Below, piece after piece: positions 50,801-57,593 of a stretch of DNA of 64,000 bases. Each line of letters starts with the position of its first letter. Position 1 is the first letter of the stretch. Position numbers and translations under genes: made by a program. The notes under the pieces were generated by a model. It made no database searches. It was not told where the DNA came from and worked only from the letters and a program-made list of their open reading frames with translations. Origin of the DNA: Niastella caeni (GTDB taxonomy: Bacteria; Bacteroidota; Bacteroidia; Chitinophagales; Chitinophagaceae). The stretch is from assembly GCF_004834005.1 (NCBI RefSeq), contig NZ_STFF01000004.1, forward strand, positions 547,664 through 611,663, written 5' to 3'.

Positions 50801-51753
50801 GTACCGCCACCGCCTCCAAAGATCAGCCACGCAGCCCCACCCACGTCAAAACTGAATGAGCCGTAATTTGACCGGTAAGGGATCTGTATTTTCGGTGTTA
50901 TAGGATCGGTGTTATAAGAAATAGTAGCACCGCCCAATTCATAATTGGCGCTGCCATTCTTTACTTTGCCTGTACATTCATCCTGTTTCTGGCCTGCTAC
51001 AGAAAAGGAAGCGCCCAGCGTCAATCCTTTCAAACCCCCACGGGTATTATAACCAATAGAGGCCGATATGCCGGGTGAAACGGTGTTGTTATCCGCCACC
51101 TTCATTTTATACGACAACGAAAGAGAGGGTGTTACATCTACCCCGCTTTGCGTGTTCGACATCAAACCAACGCCCATACCTGCGGTCATGGCGCCGCTTC
51201 CTGCAAATGAATAGGAGATACCAGCATTGGCGCCGAGTTCGGCTCCAATTCCCGTATAGTTATCACTAAAAACACCCAATGAAAAAGAACCATTCACGCC
51301 CAGGTTTTTCAACGCGCCCTTTCCTTTCAATTCAACTTTGGCTGTAAGCCGGCCGCCCACAGTAACTTTGGGTTTTGTATAATGCTCGGTAGTGAACATA
51401 TCACCACTCATATCGTCGGGTATGCCACGCAGTTGACGGTTAATAGCTCCCACGTTCAGGCTCCAGCCCAGCCCTACCCAGCTTGCTTCATCATCTATAC
51501 CTGAGCCGGCACTGTAATTGAGGTTCAACGGATAGCCATCCACATCCATCAATGGCAGGTTATAACTGAAGTTTCCGGTGAACAGGTCAACCATGTCGCT
51601 CACACCGGCCTGCTTGAACGAAGACGCTTCAGGTTGTGAAGGGCCCGATGTGAGCGCCAGCGCAGTTACCGGCAACAGGGTTTGAAGCCCGATGAGGGTT
51701 AACAAAAATGCAGCAATTGGTTTCTGGTACTTTAATCTATGCTTCATTTGCAT
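44809..51753 (-). CDS. Giant Rhs-like exoprotein with SpvB-like N-terminus and PA14-like domain (no toxin tip)
   Basis: A 2314-residue exported protein. After a signal peptide (PIAAFLLTLIGLQTLLPVTALA), MVDLFTGNFSYNLPLMDVDG, PLNLNYSAGSGIDDEASWVG and LGWSLNVGAINRQLRG form the N-terminal beta-propeller-like module common to Bacteroidota Rhs/SpvB-type proteins. A PA14-like carbohydrate-binding domain lies at about 1770-1857 (IPEGKPYYIGFASDNYIKIY, GNHRIRVEFANN). A jelly-roll domain follows at about 2110-2240 (KKYVFSAWVLSED). The last 60 residues are YD-like (TFYEYDDEGNLVRVKKETE) but stop at KPPVGTQPCQECQ without Rhs core, Hint or nuclease. It could be a structural partner or shell subunit for the toxin encoded two genes later. 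It overlaps the lipoprotein gene by 10 bases. Confidence 0.85.
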   Translation of the reverse strand: MQMKHRLKYQKPIAAFLLTLIGLQTLLPVTALALTSGPSQPEASSFKQAGVSDMVDLFTGNFSYNLPLMDVDGYPLNLNYSAGSGIDDEASWVGLGWSLNVGAINRQLRGIPDDMSGDMFTTEHYTKPKVTVGGRLTAKVELKGKGALKNLGVNGSFSLGVFSDNYTGIGAELGANAGISYSFAGSGAMTAGMGVGLMSNTQSGVDVTPSLSLSYKMKVADNNTVSPGISASIGYNTRGGLKGLTLGASFSVAGQKQDECTGKVKNGSANYELGGATISYNTDPITPKIQIPYRSNYGSFSFDVGGAAWLIFGGGGGTGYKSVREVKSRTISNPGYGFLYAERAKRLSNAMGDFLREKESAIMPELPNLAVPIATPDIFSYTSQGGSGQFRLYRGGSGIFFDNKAEDESTTQTLGFDAGVGGYAHGGVTYYEQSLKNTTQRWARDNNYSAQGDFQDPSLLNPNAEHVFFKQVGEKNQEDKDMVDKLMGTQPVAVNITNKTANAKFRLPGNPTPQTVSTLKKDNKQKRRTTITYLTALEASRVGLDKGITNYAPNTYNCNAPFNPASCHPLTLQQPFPRVGDYRKANHISEITVTDEGGKRSVYGIPVYNTKQTEYSFAIGDPSKYSNDAANNLTNVTMSGGKPVQDQTQQTDKYYHSDAQPGYATSWLLSAILSPDYVDLKNDGITPDDRGTAVKFNYSRTTDKFGWRSPYGQNKATIQKGLLADPDDDKASFVYGEKELWYIHSIETKTQIAYFITEDRKDALGVLDPAGQLDDTKRQKVLREIRLYSKADNTRPIKVVKLCYAYKLCPGIPNFKELGSTPEPVQGKLTLTKVFFQYGNSDKGKAHPYEFTYNGEGGDGYSLQNVTYGNLQTDRWGSYKSRQSNSNRNFALRNDEFPYTTNTQSEADEAAGLWQLSKIKLPTGGEIKVTYESDDYAYVQNKQAMEMVQPVSLIKKNSNGTTTTISSLKDANGIRVKLSGMPATLDLAKFKKDYNNGSEYLYTKLFVNLGGIDAKRDVLNDKYYDFVPCYARVTGVQKVSSDEADIIFEDINDGGVTMNPISQAAWQRLRMEYPRYAYPGYKNRILDGDAGKAIKAAVSAILNAARNLDELRRNFYKRAKDESFANNVNLSKSFVRLTKADGKKLGGGSRVKKIMISDEWSAMSGTSAATATYGQQYTYTTKNDKGVDISSGVASFEPSVGGDENPMRQPIPYVQKIKGALNNFFNLEEPFGENLFPGASVGYSLVKVQDLDATGNPDPDQKTGYVVNEFYTAKEFPVITQALSNQVNQHGPAGWYSMIGSNSVHELTFSQGYAITLNDMHGKPKATRVFNKTNEEITSTEYFYNSEQLNAGELKLKNVVNLVNEKGEIEENRIIGREIELFTDMREQETKSTGQFIGIGVDVFPLPFFGVPGFLPHWPYKENNEYKLFRSACTMKVIQYFGILDKVVKTVDGSSIATENIAYDGLTGETVITKTYNEFDRPVYTVNFPAYWLYPYMGGAYKNIGTLIPGFRTGADGSVTNFAAFMAPGDEVVDVTNGTTYWIIESGVNGNTNKVKRMVNRNGNIVANFNQTVKILRSGYRNMLTPPATSIVCLTDPIASVNGVKYVSFSKDADHTAMKVLTASATVFDEDWGVKVPCPTCPDGYTLSEDGQNCISPLIENTQYCFTLCAGGNDSQWYGNEGALIYQTSGASSGVRVRSTFWGGVTSSSTMARQATIDSSEITPQDSTTTENTSARTATTLAALPIQPDACFRANYTPNTGCCGRLINAGLWLCSNNSVTNWPPANVSEWIAFEKCVYIPEGKPYYIGFASDNYIKIYIDGVLWQELNDATSSHSYWRVKPYDFRFSGNHRIRVEFANNVGHAAVAMEIYNHNYQELIASTAVDDSHIIFSTGRDILGKNNVQVFRDARGANIPRFTRANGTLPDICELSSGSSIPVNRVVNPYVTGFKGNWRPAESKVYQVNRKYDNLFNTEPLGLNVKNAGYFESFRSFFNYNGSTWAPTTTVNQWVTANTITLYDKYGEELENKDALGRYSAASFVFRGDQPGAVASNAKNREIYAECFEDFRLNCREANVGEYCDPLFKINGNSNLSAQTTNAQAHSGNYSLSLAGNTLSLSTIVHNNKTKETAAGAKRDYLTTNGSGEYNTLAGTGIYPLGFEPEFNKKYVFSAWVLSEDPQSTSPGIDLKVNGSSITLTKKAVVEKWKQVEGTIDLTGMTQTGPFHITITPAGGTHLDDLRIHPFDAHMKTYAYDDKTLRLMAEMDENNFATFYEYDDEGNLVRVKKETERGIMTIKENRSSYKRKPPVGTQPCQECQ

Positions 51754-52283
51754 TGAAGGGTTTCTATTTCGTCAATTTTTTTTCGGTCAAATACAAATAC
51801 CTGTTTGGTATTGGTGAACAGGCGGTCGAAGAAAATTATTTTTAGGAGTGCGCCGTTTGTGAAATCTTTTTTCGCAAACACCAGCAGGTATTCAAATCTT
51901 TTCTGGCTTCCGGTAATTACCGGTTCTATTAATTCTGGAATAGCGAATGGTGGTGTTTCCGCAGTCGCAAACAAACTGTCGAGCCCGTAGAATAAGGCTG
52001 TCTTGTTGCCTGTTCCCTGCATTGGTTCTTCCGGACAACTTACCTGTAATTTGAAATAATAATATGCGGTATCCTTCTGCGCAGGTATCGTGTCATTGGG
52101 GTCTTCGCGTGTCAATACTTCAGCAGGAACATACGATAACTGCAGGGTGAATTTGTTCACCTCTCTTTCGGTCGCCAGCGCTTTGCGGTTTGCTTTGTAT
52201 AAACTGGCAATTTTTTCCTTGCAGTTTTCACGGCATCCGGCAACCAACGATATCGCTACAAATAAGAACCAGGTAATTTTCAT
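51744..52283 (-). CDS. Lipoprotein of the Rhs operon (179 residues)
   Basis: A clear lipoprotein signal ends in LVAGC (Cys17), with Arg-Glu-Asn after the Cys. The mature part begins with a helix (EKIASLYKANRKALATEREV) and continues as a beta-rich domain (FTLQLSYVPAEVL, AYYYFKLQVSC, FEYLLVFAKKDFTNGALLKI). No known family is recognised. Its ATG overlaps the upstream gene by 4 bases and its end overlaps the 2314-residue gene by 10, so it is tightly coupled in translation. It is probably an outer-membrane or periplasmic accessory of the exoproteins. Confidence 0.75.
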   Translation of the reverse strand: MKITWFLFVAISLVAGCRENCKEKIASLYKANRKALATEREVNKFTLQLSYVPAEVLTREDPNDTIPAQKDTAYYYFKLQVSCPEEPMQGTGNKTALFYGLDSLFATAETPPFAIPELIEPVITGSQKRFEYLLVFAKKDFTNGALLKIIFFDRLFTNTKQVFVFDRKKIDEIETLQCK

Positions 52284-53386
52284 TCTGCGGATTTATACGT
52301 GAACCGTAATTTCTTTTCCAGGTTATTCGGCAGTCGAACTGTTAAAATATAATGGTAACCGTCAATGAAGGCCTCGTTATCACTGAGGTCAATGACGATA
52401 TTATTATTGCCTCTTTTCAGTTTTACTTTTGGTAAATGTTTGAATGCCTGGTCGGGCTTGTTCAAACAAAACAGCGAGTATTGCAGGTTGGTTTCTTCAT
52501 ATGCATTGTATACTGCAAATTTTATTTTACCCTGGGCAATGTAGTAATTGCCTCTGGCGAGGTCTTCAATGTTCCTGTAACCATCTTCAGGTTCAACTTT
52601 AGGCGTGTCGTTACATTTTATAGAGAATTCCCAAATTTCAGAGCGGTTCAATATCATTCCTTCTTTATATACCGTAACCTGCCAGGTGTACGTTTTTCCT
52701 TCTTCCAGCTCTTTGGCTGAAGGCGGAAAGATCAACATCGGTGAAAGGATGTTCGACTGGTTGATCAATGGCAGGTTATACACCAATGCTTCGCTGGCTA
52801 CCTGACCCGATCGCTTTTCGGCCAGTGTAAGCCGGTATTGAGAACCGGGAATGGCTGGTAAGGATGGCTGCCAGGTAAAAGTTGGCCGTTTGTCGCAGAT
52901 CTTTTCCTTGTTGAAAGGTTCAATTAAAAATAGCGGGGTTAACGGTTCAACCAGGTAATCGAAGCACTGTTCTCCCAGCAACTCTCCCCTGCTTGTTTTA
53001 TCCTGCCGGTATACCTGGAAACAATAATCGTAATCACCTTCCGGAAAAGTACCACTCTGGCGTAACAGGCGCGCGAGGTTGTTTTCTGCAAAACGGATGG
53101 AAGCGCCCGACACTGCATTCCTGTCAATATTGTTAATGCCCGGGAAAAGCGTAAAGGGAGCCGTAGTGATCATTACTACCCTGCCCGATTTTTTCTCGGT
53201 TACGGTAATGTCGATTGATACGGTTTTCGCATCGGGAAATACATTGGTGAACTTTGCCAACAGTAACCCATCGGTTGTGCGGCCCTGCAATTCCGGTACA
53301 AACTGGATCACGATCTGCGCATGGGCAACAGCAACAAAACAGGTGCAAAGAATTATTATAAATAGTTTTCTCATAATTCGCATCAT
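52280..53386 (-). CDS. Exported Ig-like/fibronectin-like protein of the Rhs operon (368 residues)
   Basis: The product has a signal peptide (LFIIILCTCFVAVAHAQ) and three beta-sandwich-like segments. The first is a domain with FTLFPGINNIDRNAV and GDYDYCFQVYR. The second opens CDKRPTFTWQPSLPAIPGSQ and contains GKTYTWQVTVYKEG, like a fibronectin-type domain. The third is RGNNNIVIDLSDNEAFIDG. It carries no catalytic motif. The start overlaps the stop of the barrel gene by 4 bases (ATGATGA). Position and composition suggest a periplasmic or surface scaffold for the system. The family is not named by me. Confidence 0.75.
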   Translation of the reverse strand: MMRIMRKLFIIILCTCFVAVAHAQIVIQFVPELQGRTTDGLLLAKFTNVFPDAKTVSIDITVTEKKSGRVVMITTAPFTLFPGINNIDRNAVSGASIRFAENNLARLLRQSGTFPEGDYDYCFQVYRQDKTSRGELLGEQCFDYLVEPLTPLFLIEPFNKEKICDKRPTFTWQPSLPAIPGSQYRLTLAEKRSGQVASEALVYNLPLINQSNILSPMLIFPPSAKELEEGKTYTWQVTVYKEGMILNRSEIWEFSIKCNDTPKVEPEDGYRNIEDLARGNYYIAQGKIKFAVYNAYEETNLQYSLFCLNKPDQAFKHLPKVKLKRGNNNIVIDLSDNEAFIDGYHYILTVRLPNNLEKKLRFTYKSAE

Positions 53387-55989
53387 TTGAACTGGTAATG
53401 AACAGACAGCTCGCCACGGAAACTGCCATACAGATAAGGATTAACCGGCGTGATCAGGTTCTTACGGCAATCGATGAAAAGGCCAAGCGTACAATTCTTC
53501 AATACGGTTGTGCTTACCGATTGCCTGATGCCTATCTGGCGGGCGGCAATGCTGTTGTTCAAATAGGTAACAGAAGAATTGAGCATGATAGACTTCAGTA
53601 CCGGATACCCTGCACCTATTTCACCGGTAAGCAGGTCGCCCATTAATTCATGGTCGGCAAACTCCTTGTTATAGAACATATTCATCGAGATCACTTTGCT
53701 GCCCACGGGAACGCTGGTGACCCATTGCATTAACAACAGGTCGCTTTGCCCGCCCTGTTGTACCGCTATATTGTTGAACTGTTGCCAGCCCAGTGAAAAC
53801 ATAGTTCGTTGTGTGATGCCCTGTATGCGGCCCGAATACTGTGCATCGGCCGATACCTTACGGCTTACATACATTTTCTCTTTAGTATCTGCTTCTTTGC
53901 GCACCAACTGATACTGGTTTAATTTGGCGCCCAGTGAGAGTTTGCGGCTGAAGCGGTAACGGCCCTGCAGATCGACCTGCATATTGTTCAACCGCGATCC
54001 GCCATCGCCTGAATAGTTGTAACTGCGATTGGCAAAACGGCCCTGTACAAAACCGTTGCGGGTGACCTGCTTTCTTAATTGCAGATCATATTGCAGGGAG
54101 CCTTTGGCTGCCGAGGGATTGCCGGGGTTGGTATAACCAAATCCGGCATATGAGATATGGGCATTATGCGAGAGGCCCAGTTTCTCCCATTCGTCTGTAT
54201 AGCGCACACCTACTGAAAGTGTTTGCAACAGATCGTCGGTATAGCTGAACACAGCGCTCTTATGCTGCATTACCTGGTCGGCATCGGGCGCCACGGTATT
54301 TTTATATTGAGTGGCAGACTTGGATATTTCCGCTTCTACCAATCCCGCTTTACGTACCTGGATGGTTTTTGAAATGGTTCCGGCCAGAATATTCCTTGGC
54401 AATGCCAGTTGGCTAAAATTGGCGCTATTAGGCGAAGTGGTATTGCTGTTGATCACGGTAAAGCGGGTGTTGTTCTTTCCTTCCTCCCCTTTTCCAAACT
54501 GAAGGAACTGCATGAACGATGCGGAGCTGAAGATCGAATTTTGCAAGCCCGCATCTTTTAAGAAGCCGCCGTCCTTCACCTGGCCCAAACCACCGCCGAA
54601 GGCATTTTTGTTTTTACTCATCATTAAGTCCAAACCGCCGCGCAGCAAGGTGTTTATCCCGCGTTCGCTGCCTTCTTTTCCAAATGTGCCGGCGTTAAGC
54701 GAGCCTACATTGGTGAAGAATTTCTGTAAGCCATTTAAGGGTAATAAATTGCCGGCTGCTTCTTTTATGACTTCCGGCTTTTGCATGTTCTCTATGGCTG
54801 TTGCATCCATTTTTTGTTGCATGCGCGTAACCTGGTTCACGTTGATGCCGCTGGCCGCCATCTTATTCTTGAGGCTGCTGATCTTACCAGACATTTGCTC
54901 CAGGGAAGCCAGGTAAGCAGACTGGCTTTTCATGCTTTGCAACAAAGAATCTTTTTGTTCTGCTGCCATGGTGGCGCCATGCTCGGTGAGCAATTGCTGT
55001 GATCCCTGCAGCCGCTCTTTCATAGCCTGCACTTCACTCGATGACATCAATTTTTGCTGGATCTGGTCGTTGTCCAGGTTCAGCAATTCATCATTCGATA
55101 GTTTTGATCTCAGCAATGCGTTCGGGTCGGTGATCACATCGTTGGAGATACTTTGTACCTGTTGCGACAATTCGCTTTGAAAATGGTTCTTTACATACGA
55201 AAGCATGTCCATATCGGCCAGCAGGTATTTCTTCATATTGTAATATTTGCCCAGCTTTTGCGACAGTCCCTGTTGAAAGCCATCTTTATCAAAAGTGACT
55301 TTCATAAGATTGTTGTATTGCAGTGGAACATATTCGTTAGAGAGGTTGGAAAAACCTACCTGGAAAGGGATATCCATTATCTGAACCTGGTCGTTTACCG
55401 ATAATTGATGCATCCATGGCGAAGGCGCCAATGACGTATTATCGCGTGCGATGTTGTATTCAACCCCACTGAATTGATTGGTGACAAGCTTATCAAAAGA
55501 GGGGATATTAAACGATTCCTTACCATTGACAGAATAAAAGCCTCTTAGTTTCCCGCTAATAAAATTTTTCAGGGATCCCGAGTCGCCTGCCATGGAAAAG
55601 TTCTTAACTATTTTCTTTACCCGGTCTACGCCAAAATTGCTTTTTACATAATAAAGGAATTCACCCATGGCCGTATCCTTTATTCCTGAAAAGGCAGTTT
55701 CTTTTATTCTGGATGTAAATAAGGTATCGAAACGGGAACGGTTGACCGCAACCCCTTGCGGAAATAATTTCCGTTTGTTTACCGAATCAACGAGGTTACT
55801 ATACATACCTTTTTTTATAAAAGCATGTATTCCCTTGCCATCAGCAGCGGACGGCAGGGTGTCTCGTGTTGTTAAATGTTGATTACCTGCATCCTGGGCA
55901 TTCAGTGCGGTTGCAAACGATAGCAACAGGAAGGCCAGTAATGCTGATCGGCGTTTACCCGGCAGGAATAATATGTTTTTATCAGGCAT
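53383..55989 (-). CDS. Coiled-coil plus outer-membrane beta-barrel protein, first gene of the Rhs operon (868 residues)
   Basis: The product has a signal peptide (SALLAFLLLSFATALNAQ) and a soluble N-terminal domain to about residue 240. A long Gln/Ser/Met-rich helical region (about 245-410, with VQAMKERLQGSQQLLTEHG and LEQMSGKISSLKNKMAASG) probably forms a coiled coil. From about residue 510 alternating strands (QYDLQLRKQVTRNGFVQGRF, VDLQGRYRFSRKLSLGAKL) end in LSVHYQFK. This looks like an outer-membrane barrel of perhaps 14-16 strands. I know no named family. Leading the operon, it is the best candidate for an export or anchoring pore for the two giant exoproteins. That function is inferred from architecture and position only. 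Confidence 0.75.
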   Translation of the reverse strand: MPDKNILFLPGKRRSALLAFLLLSFATALNAQDAGNQHLTTRDTLPSAADGKGIHAFIKKGMYSNLVDSVNKRKLFPQGVAVNRSRFDTLFTSRIKETAFSGIKDTAMGEFLYYVKSNFGVDRVKKIVKNFSMAGDSGSLKNFISGKLRGFYSVNGKESFNIPSFDKLVTNQFSGVEYNIARDNTSLAPSPWMHQLSVNDQVQIMDIPFQVGFSNLSNEYVPLQYNNLMKVTFDKDGFQQGLSQKLGKYYNMKKYLLADMDMLSYVKNHFQSELSQQVQSISNDVITDPNALLRSKLSNDELLNLDNDQIQQKLMSSSEVQAMKERLQGSQQLLTEHGATMAAEQKDSLLQSMKSQSAYLASLEQMSGKISSLKNKMAASGINVNQVTRMQQKMDATAIENMQKPEVIKEAAGNLLPLNGLQKFFTNVGSLNAGTFGKEGSERGINTLLRGGLDLMMSKNKNAFGGGLGQVKDGGFLKDAGLQNSIFSSASFMQFLQFGKGEEGKNNTRFTVINSNTTSPNSANFSQLALPRNILAGTISKTIQVRKAGLVEAEISKSATQYKNTVAPDADQVMQHKSAVFSYTDDLLQTLSVGVRYTDEWEKLGLSHNAHISYAGFGYTNPGNPSAAKGSLQYDLQLRKQVTRNGFVQGRFANRSYNYSGDGGSRLNNMQVDLQGRYRFSRKLSLGAKLNQYQLVRKEADTKEKMYVSRKVSADAQYSGRIQGITQRTMFSLGWQQFNNIAVQQGGQSDLLLMQWVTSVPVGSKVISMNMFYNKEFADHELMGDLLTGEIGAGYPVLKSIMLNSSVTYLNNSIAARQIGIRQSVSTTVLKNCTLGLFIDCRKNLITPVNPYLYGSFRGELSVHYQFK

Positions 55990-56239
55990 AAGAATTCTTT
56001 ATAGCCAATGAGGCATTGGCATAACAGCTAAAAATGAAAATGATGATTTTCGTAGCCTTATGAGAAACAAAACACGCAGATGTAATACTGCTAAGCGTAA
56101 CCGGGTAACAATCCGTGATTGCGGACTTTATAAATGAAATGCTTACTGCGAGGAGATGGGAATGGACAAGTATTTCTCATGGTCAAGGTTTGGGTTACAG
56201 TTTTGTTGTGTGAACAGGTTACTCAACCTGTTTGCTTTA

Positions 56240-56247
56240 CAAAATAA
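56240..56247 (-). promoter_or_regulatory. -7-like box of the Rhs operon
   Basis: The minus strand reads TTATTTTG (one mismatch to TAnnTTTG). It sits 60 bases from the middle operator repeat, against 59 at the fibre gene. Confidence 0.4.
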
Positions 56248-56278
56248 TGGGCATTCCTGTTAACCAACAAGAGGTATT

Positions 56279-56334
56279 TGATATTCGCGAATATTTGGCA
56301 ATAAGTGTGTAGATTTTGAGGTTTTTCGTGTAAA
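56279..56334 (-). promoter_or_regulatory. Direct repeats upstream of the Rhs operon, matching those of the fibre gene
   Basis: TTTGGCAATAAGTGTGTAG (ending 56312) matches CTGGCAATAAGTGTGCAG at 32175-32192. A second unit with TCGTGTAA starts at 56326, 21 bases on (GTGTA cores at 56307 and 56328). A weak first unit (TTCGCGAATA, core 56287) completes the same 20/21-bp spacing seen at 32167, 32187 and 32208. Confidence 0.55.
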
Positions 56335-56347
56335 CGGACATCGCATT

Positions 56348-57376
56348 TTATGCAAAAACCGATAGATCGGTTATCTCCACTCCCAATCCCGGTTTATCAC
56401 TACAGATTATCTGTCCATGATTATACTGCAAACCGGTAGCAATGTCTTCGGCCAGTAACAAAGGTCCATCCACATCAACGTAATCGAGCAGGGGCGATAA
56501 ATGAGCAATGGCCGCAGAGCCTATGGTGCTTTCGTTCATACAGCCTACCATCACCTGCAGATCGAGTGAACGGGCCTGGGTTATCATGCGGCGGGCCGGT
56601 GTAATGCCACTGCATTTCGTGAGCTTGATATTTATGCCATGAAAATGTCCGTGGCATTTTGCTACATCTGCTTCGGTTACGCAGCTTTCATCGGCTATTA
56701 ATGGCAGGGGCGATTCATTGTATAACCGTTTCATACCTTCCCAATCGTCTTTTGCGAGGGGTTGTTCTACGAATTCAACGCCGAGGTCTTTCAATACCGG
56801 CAGTTTGGCCAGGGCTTCATCAACCGTCCAGGCTGCATTGGCATCAACGCGTAAAATAGCATCGGTATGTTTGCGCAATGCCGTTACTATCTCTATATCC
56901 TGGTCGGTACCTAATTTGATCTTGTAAACGGGCCAGGGTTTCTCCTTCATTTTGGCCACCATTTTATCAACAGTGTCAATCCCAATGGTGTAATCTGTTG
57001 CAGGCGCCGTTTCAATATCCAGGTCCCACAGTTTATACAATGGCTGCTGCCTGATCTTTCCGTACAGGTCCCAGGCGGCGATATCCAATGCGCAAACGAG
57101 GAAATTATTTTGTGAGTATAAGTGATGCAGGTAATGCCAGTAGCGTTCCGGATCGGTGAATGCAAATTTTTCAACAAATAACTTTTTCTGTTCCAGGTCG
57201 GCCACCATCTTTTCAACCGGAATATTATAATAGGTGATCGCCGGCGCTTCTCCATAACCAACTATTCCGCGATTTTCCAACTGTACAACTAATGATGGCT
57301 GATGGGTCTTGGTTCCTTTTGAAATGGTAAAAGGGTATTTGAAAGGAAGGTTGATTGTTGTATAAGCTACTTTCAT
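56348..57376 (-). CDS. Dipeptide epimerase (L-Ala-D/L-Glu epimerase type, enolase superfamily)
   Basis: A 342-residue muconate-lactonising-type enolase-superfamily enzyme, probably epimerising L-Ala-D-Glu from recycled peptidoglycan. The N-terminal capping domain (LPFKYPFTISKGTKTHQPSL) is followed by the barrel. The catalytic Lys pair is in VYKIKLGTDQD (near residue 150). The metal ligands are Asp in RVDANAAWTVDEAL, Glu in VEFVEQPLAKDD and Asp in PLIADESCVTEAD, and the opposite-face Lys is in INIKLTKCSGI. The C-terminal motif VGCMNESTIGSAAIAHL matches dipeptide epimerases. Dipeptide specificity in Bacteroidota enzymes varies, so the exact dipeptide is open. It is monocistronic. Confidence 0.93.
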   Translation of the reverse strand: MKVAYTTINLPFKYPFTISKGTKTHQPSLVVQLENRGIVGYGEAPAITYYNIPVEKMVADLEQKKLFVEKFAFTDPERYWHYLHHLYSQNNFLVCALDIAAWDLYGKIRQQPLYKLWDLDIETAPATDYTIGIDTVDKMVAKMKEKPWPVYKIKLGTDQDIEIVTALRKHTDAILRVDANAAWTVDEALAKLPVLKDLGVEFVEQPLAKDDWEGMKRLYNESPLPLIADESCVTEADVAKCHGHFHGINIKLTKCSGITPARRMITQARSLDLQVMVGCMNESTIGSAAIAHLSPLLDYVDVDGPLLLAEDIATGLQYNHGQIICSDKPGLGVEITDLSVFA

Positions 57377-57593
57377 TGGGAATTATAATCGTCAATTGTG
57401 AATAAGCTAGTAGTAAGTGGATAGTGGCTAGTGGGAATACAAGTTACATGCTAGATCCGAAATACAACTTGTGCCTTCCTTACCCGCCTCTTCCATTCGA
57501 TTTTTCCTTACTTTTTTATTTCTTATTTTTAATTCTTCATTATTCATTTCTTTCTTCCCTACTCGCTATTTACTACTTGCCACTCGCTTTGCA

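Larger units (their letters stand above)
55990..56347. other. 358-base region upstream of the Rhs operon: promoter-like box and operator repeats
   Basis: No gene. It holds a -7-like box (56240-56247) and the direct-repeat operator (56279-56334), implying a 5' untranslated region of about 245 bases in front of the barrel gene. Within that leader I see no strong hairpin except a short CCAATGAGGCATTGG palindrome near 56003-56017. Confidence 0.55.

Noticed and set aside
33553..51753. Type IX secretion sorting domain at the end of either giant protein
   Set aside because: The 3465-residue protein ends in a nuclease tip and the 2314-residue one in a short KPP-rich, Cys-containing tail; neither shows the beta-sandwich CTD with its closing KxxV/K-rich pattern.
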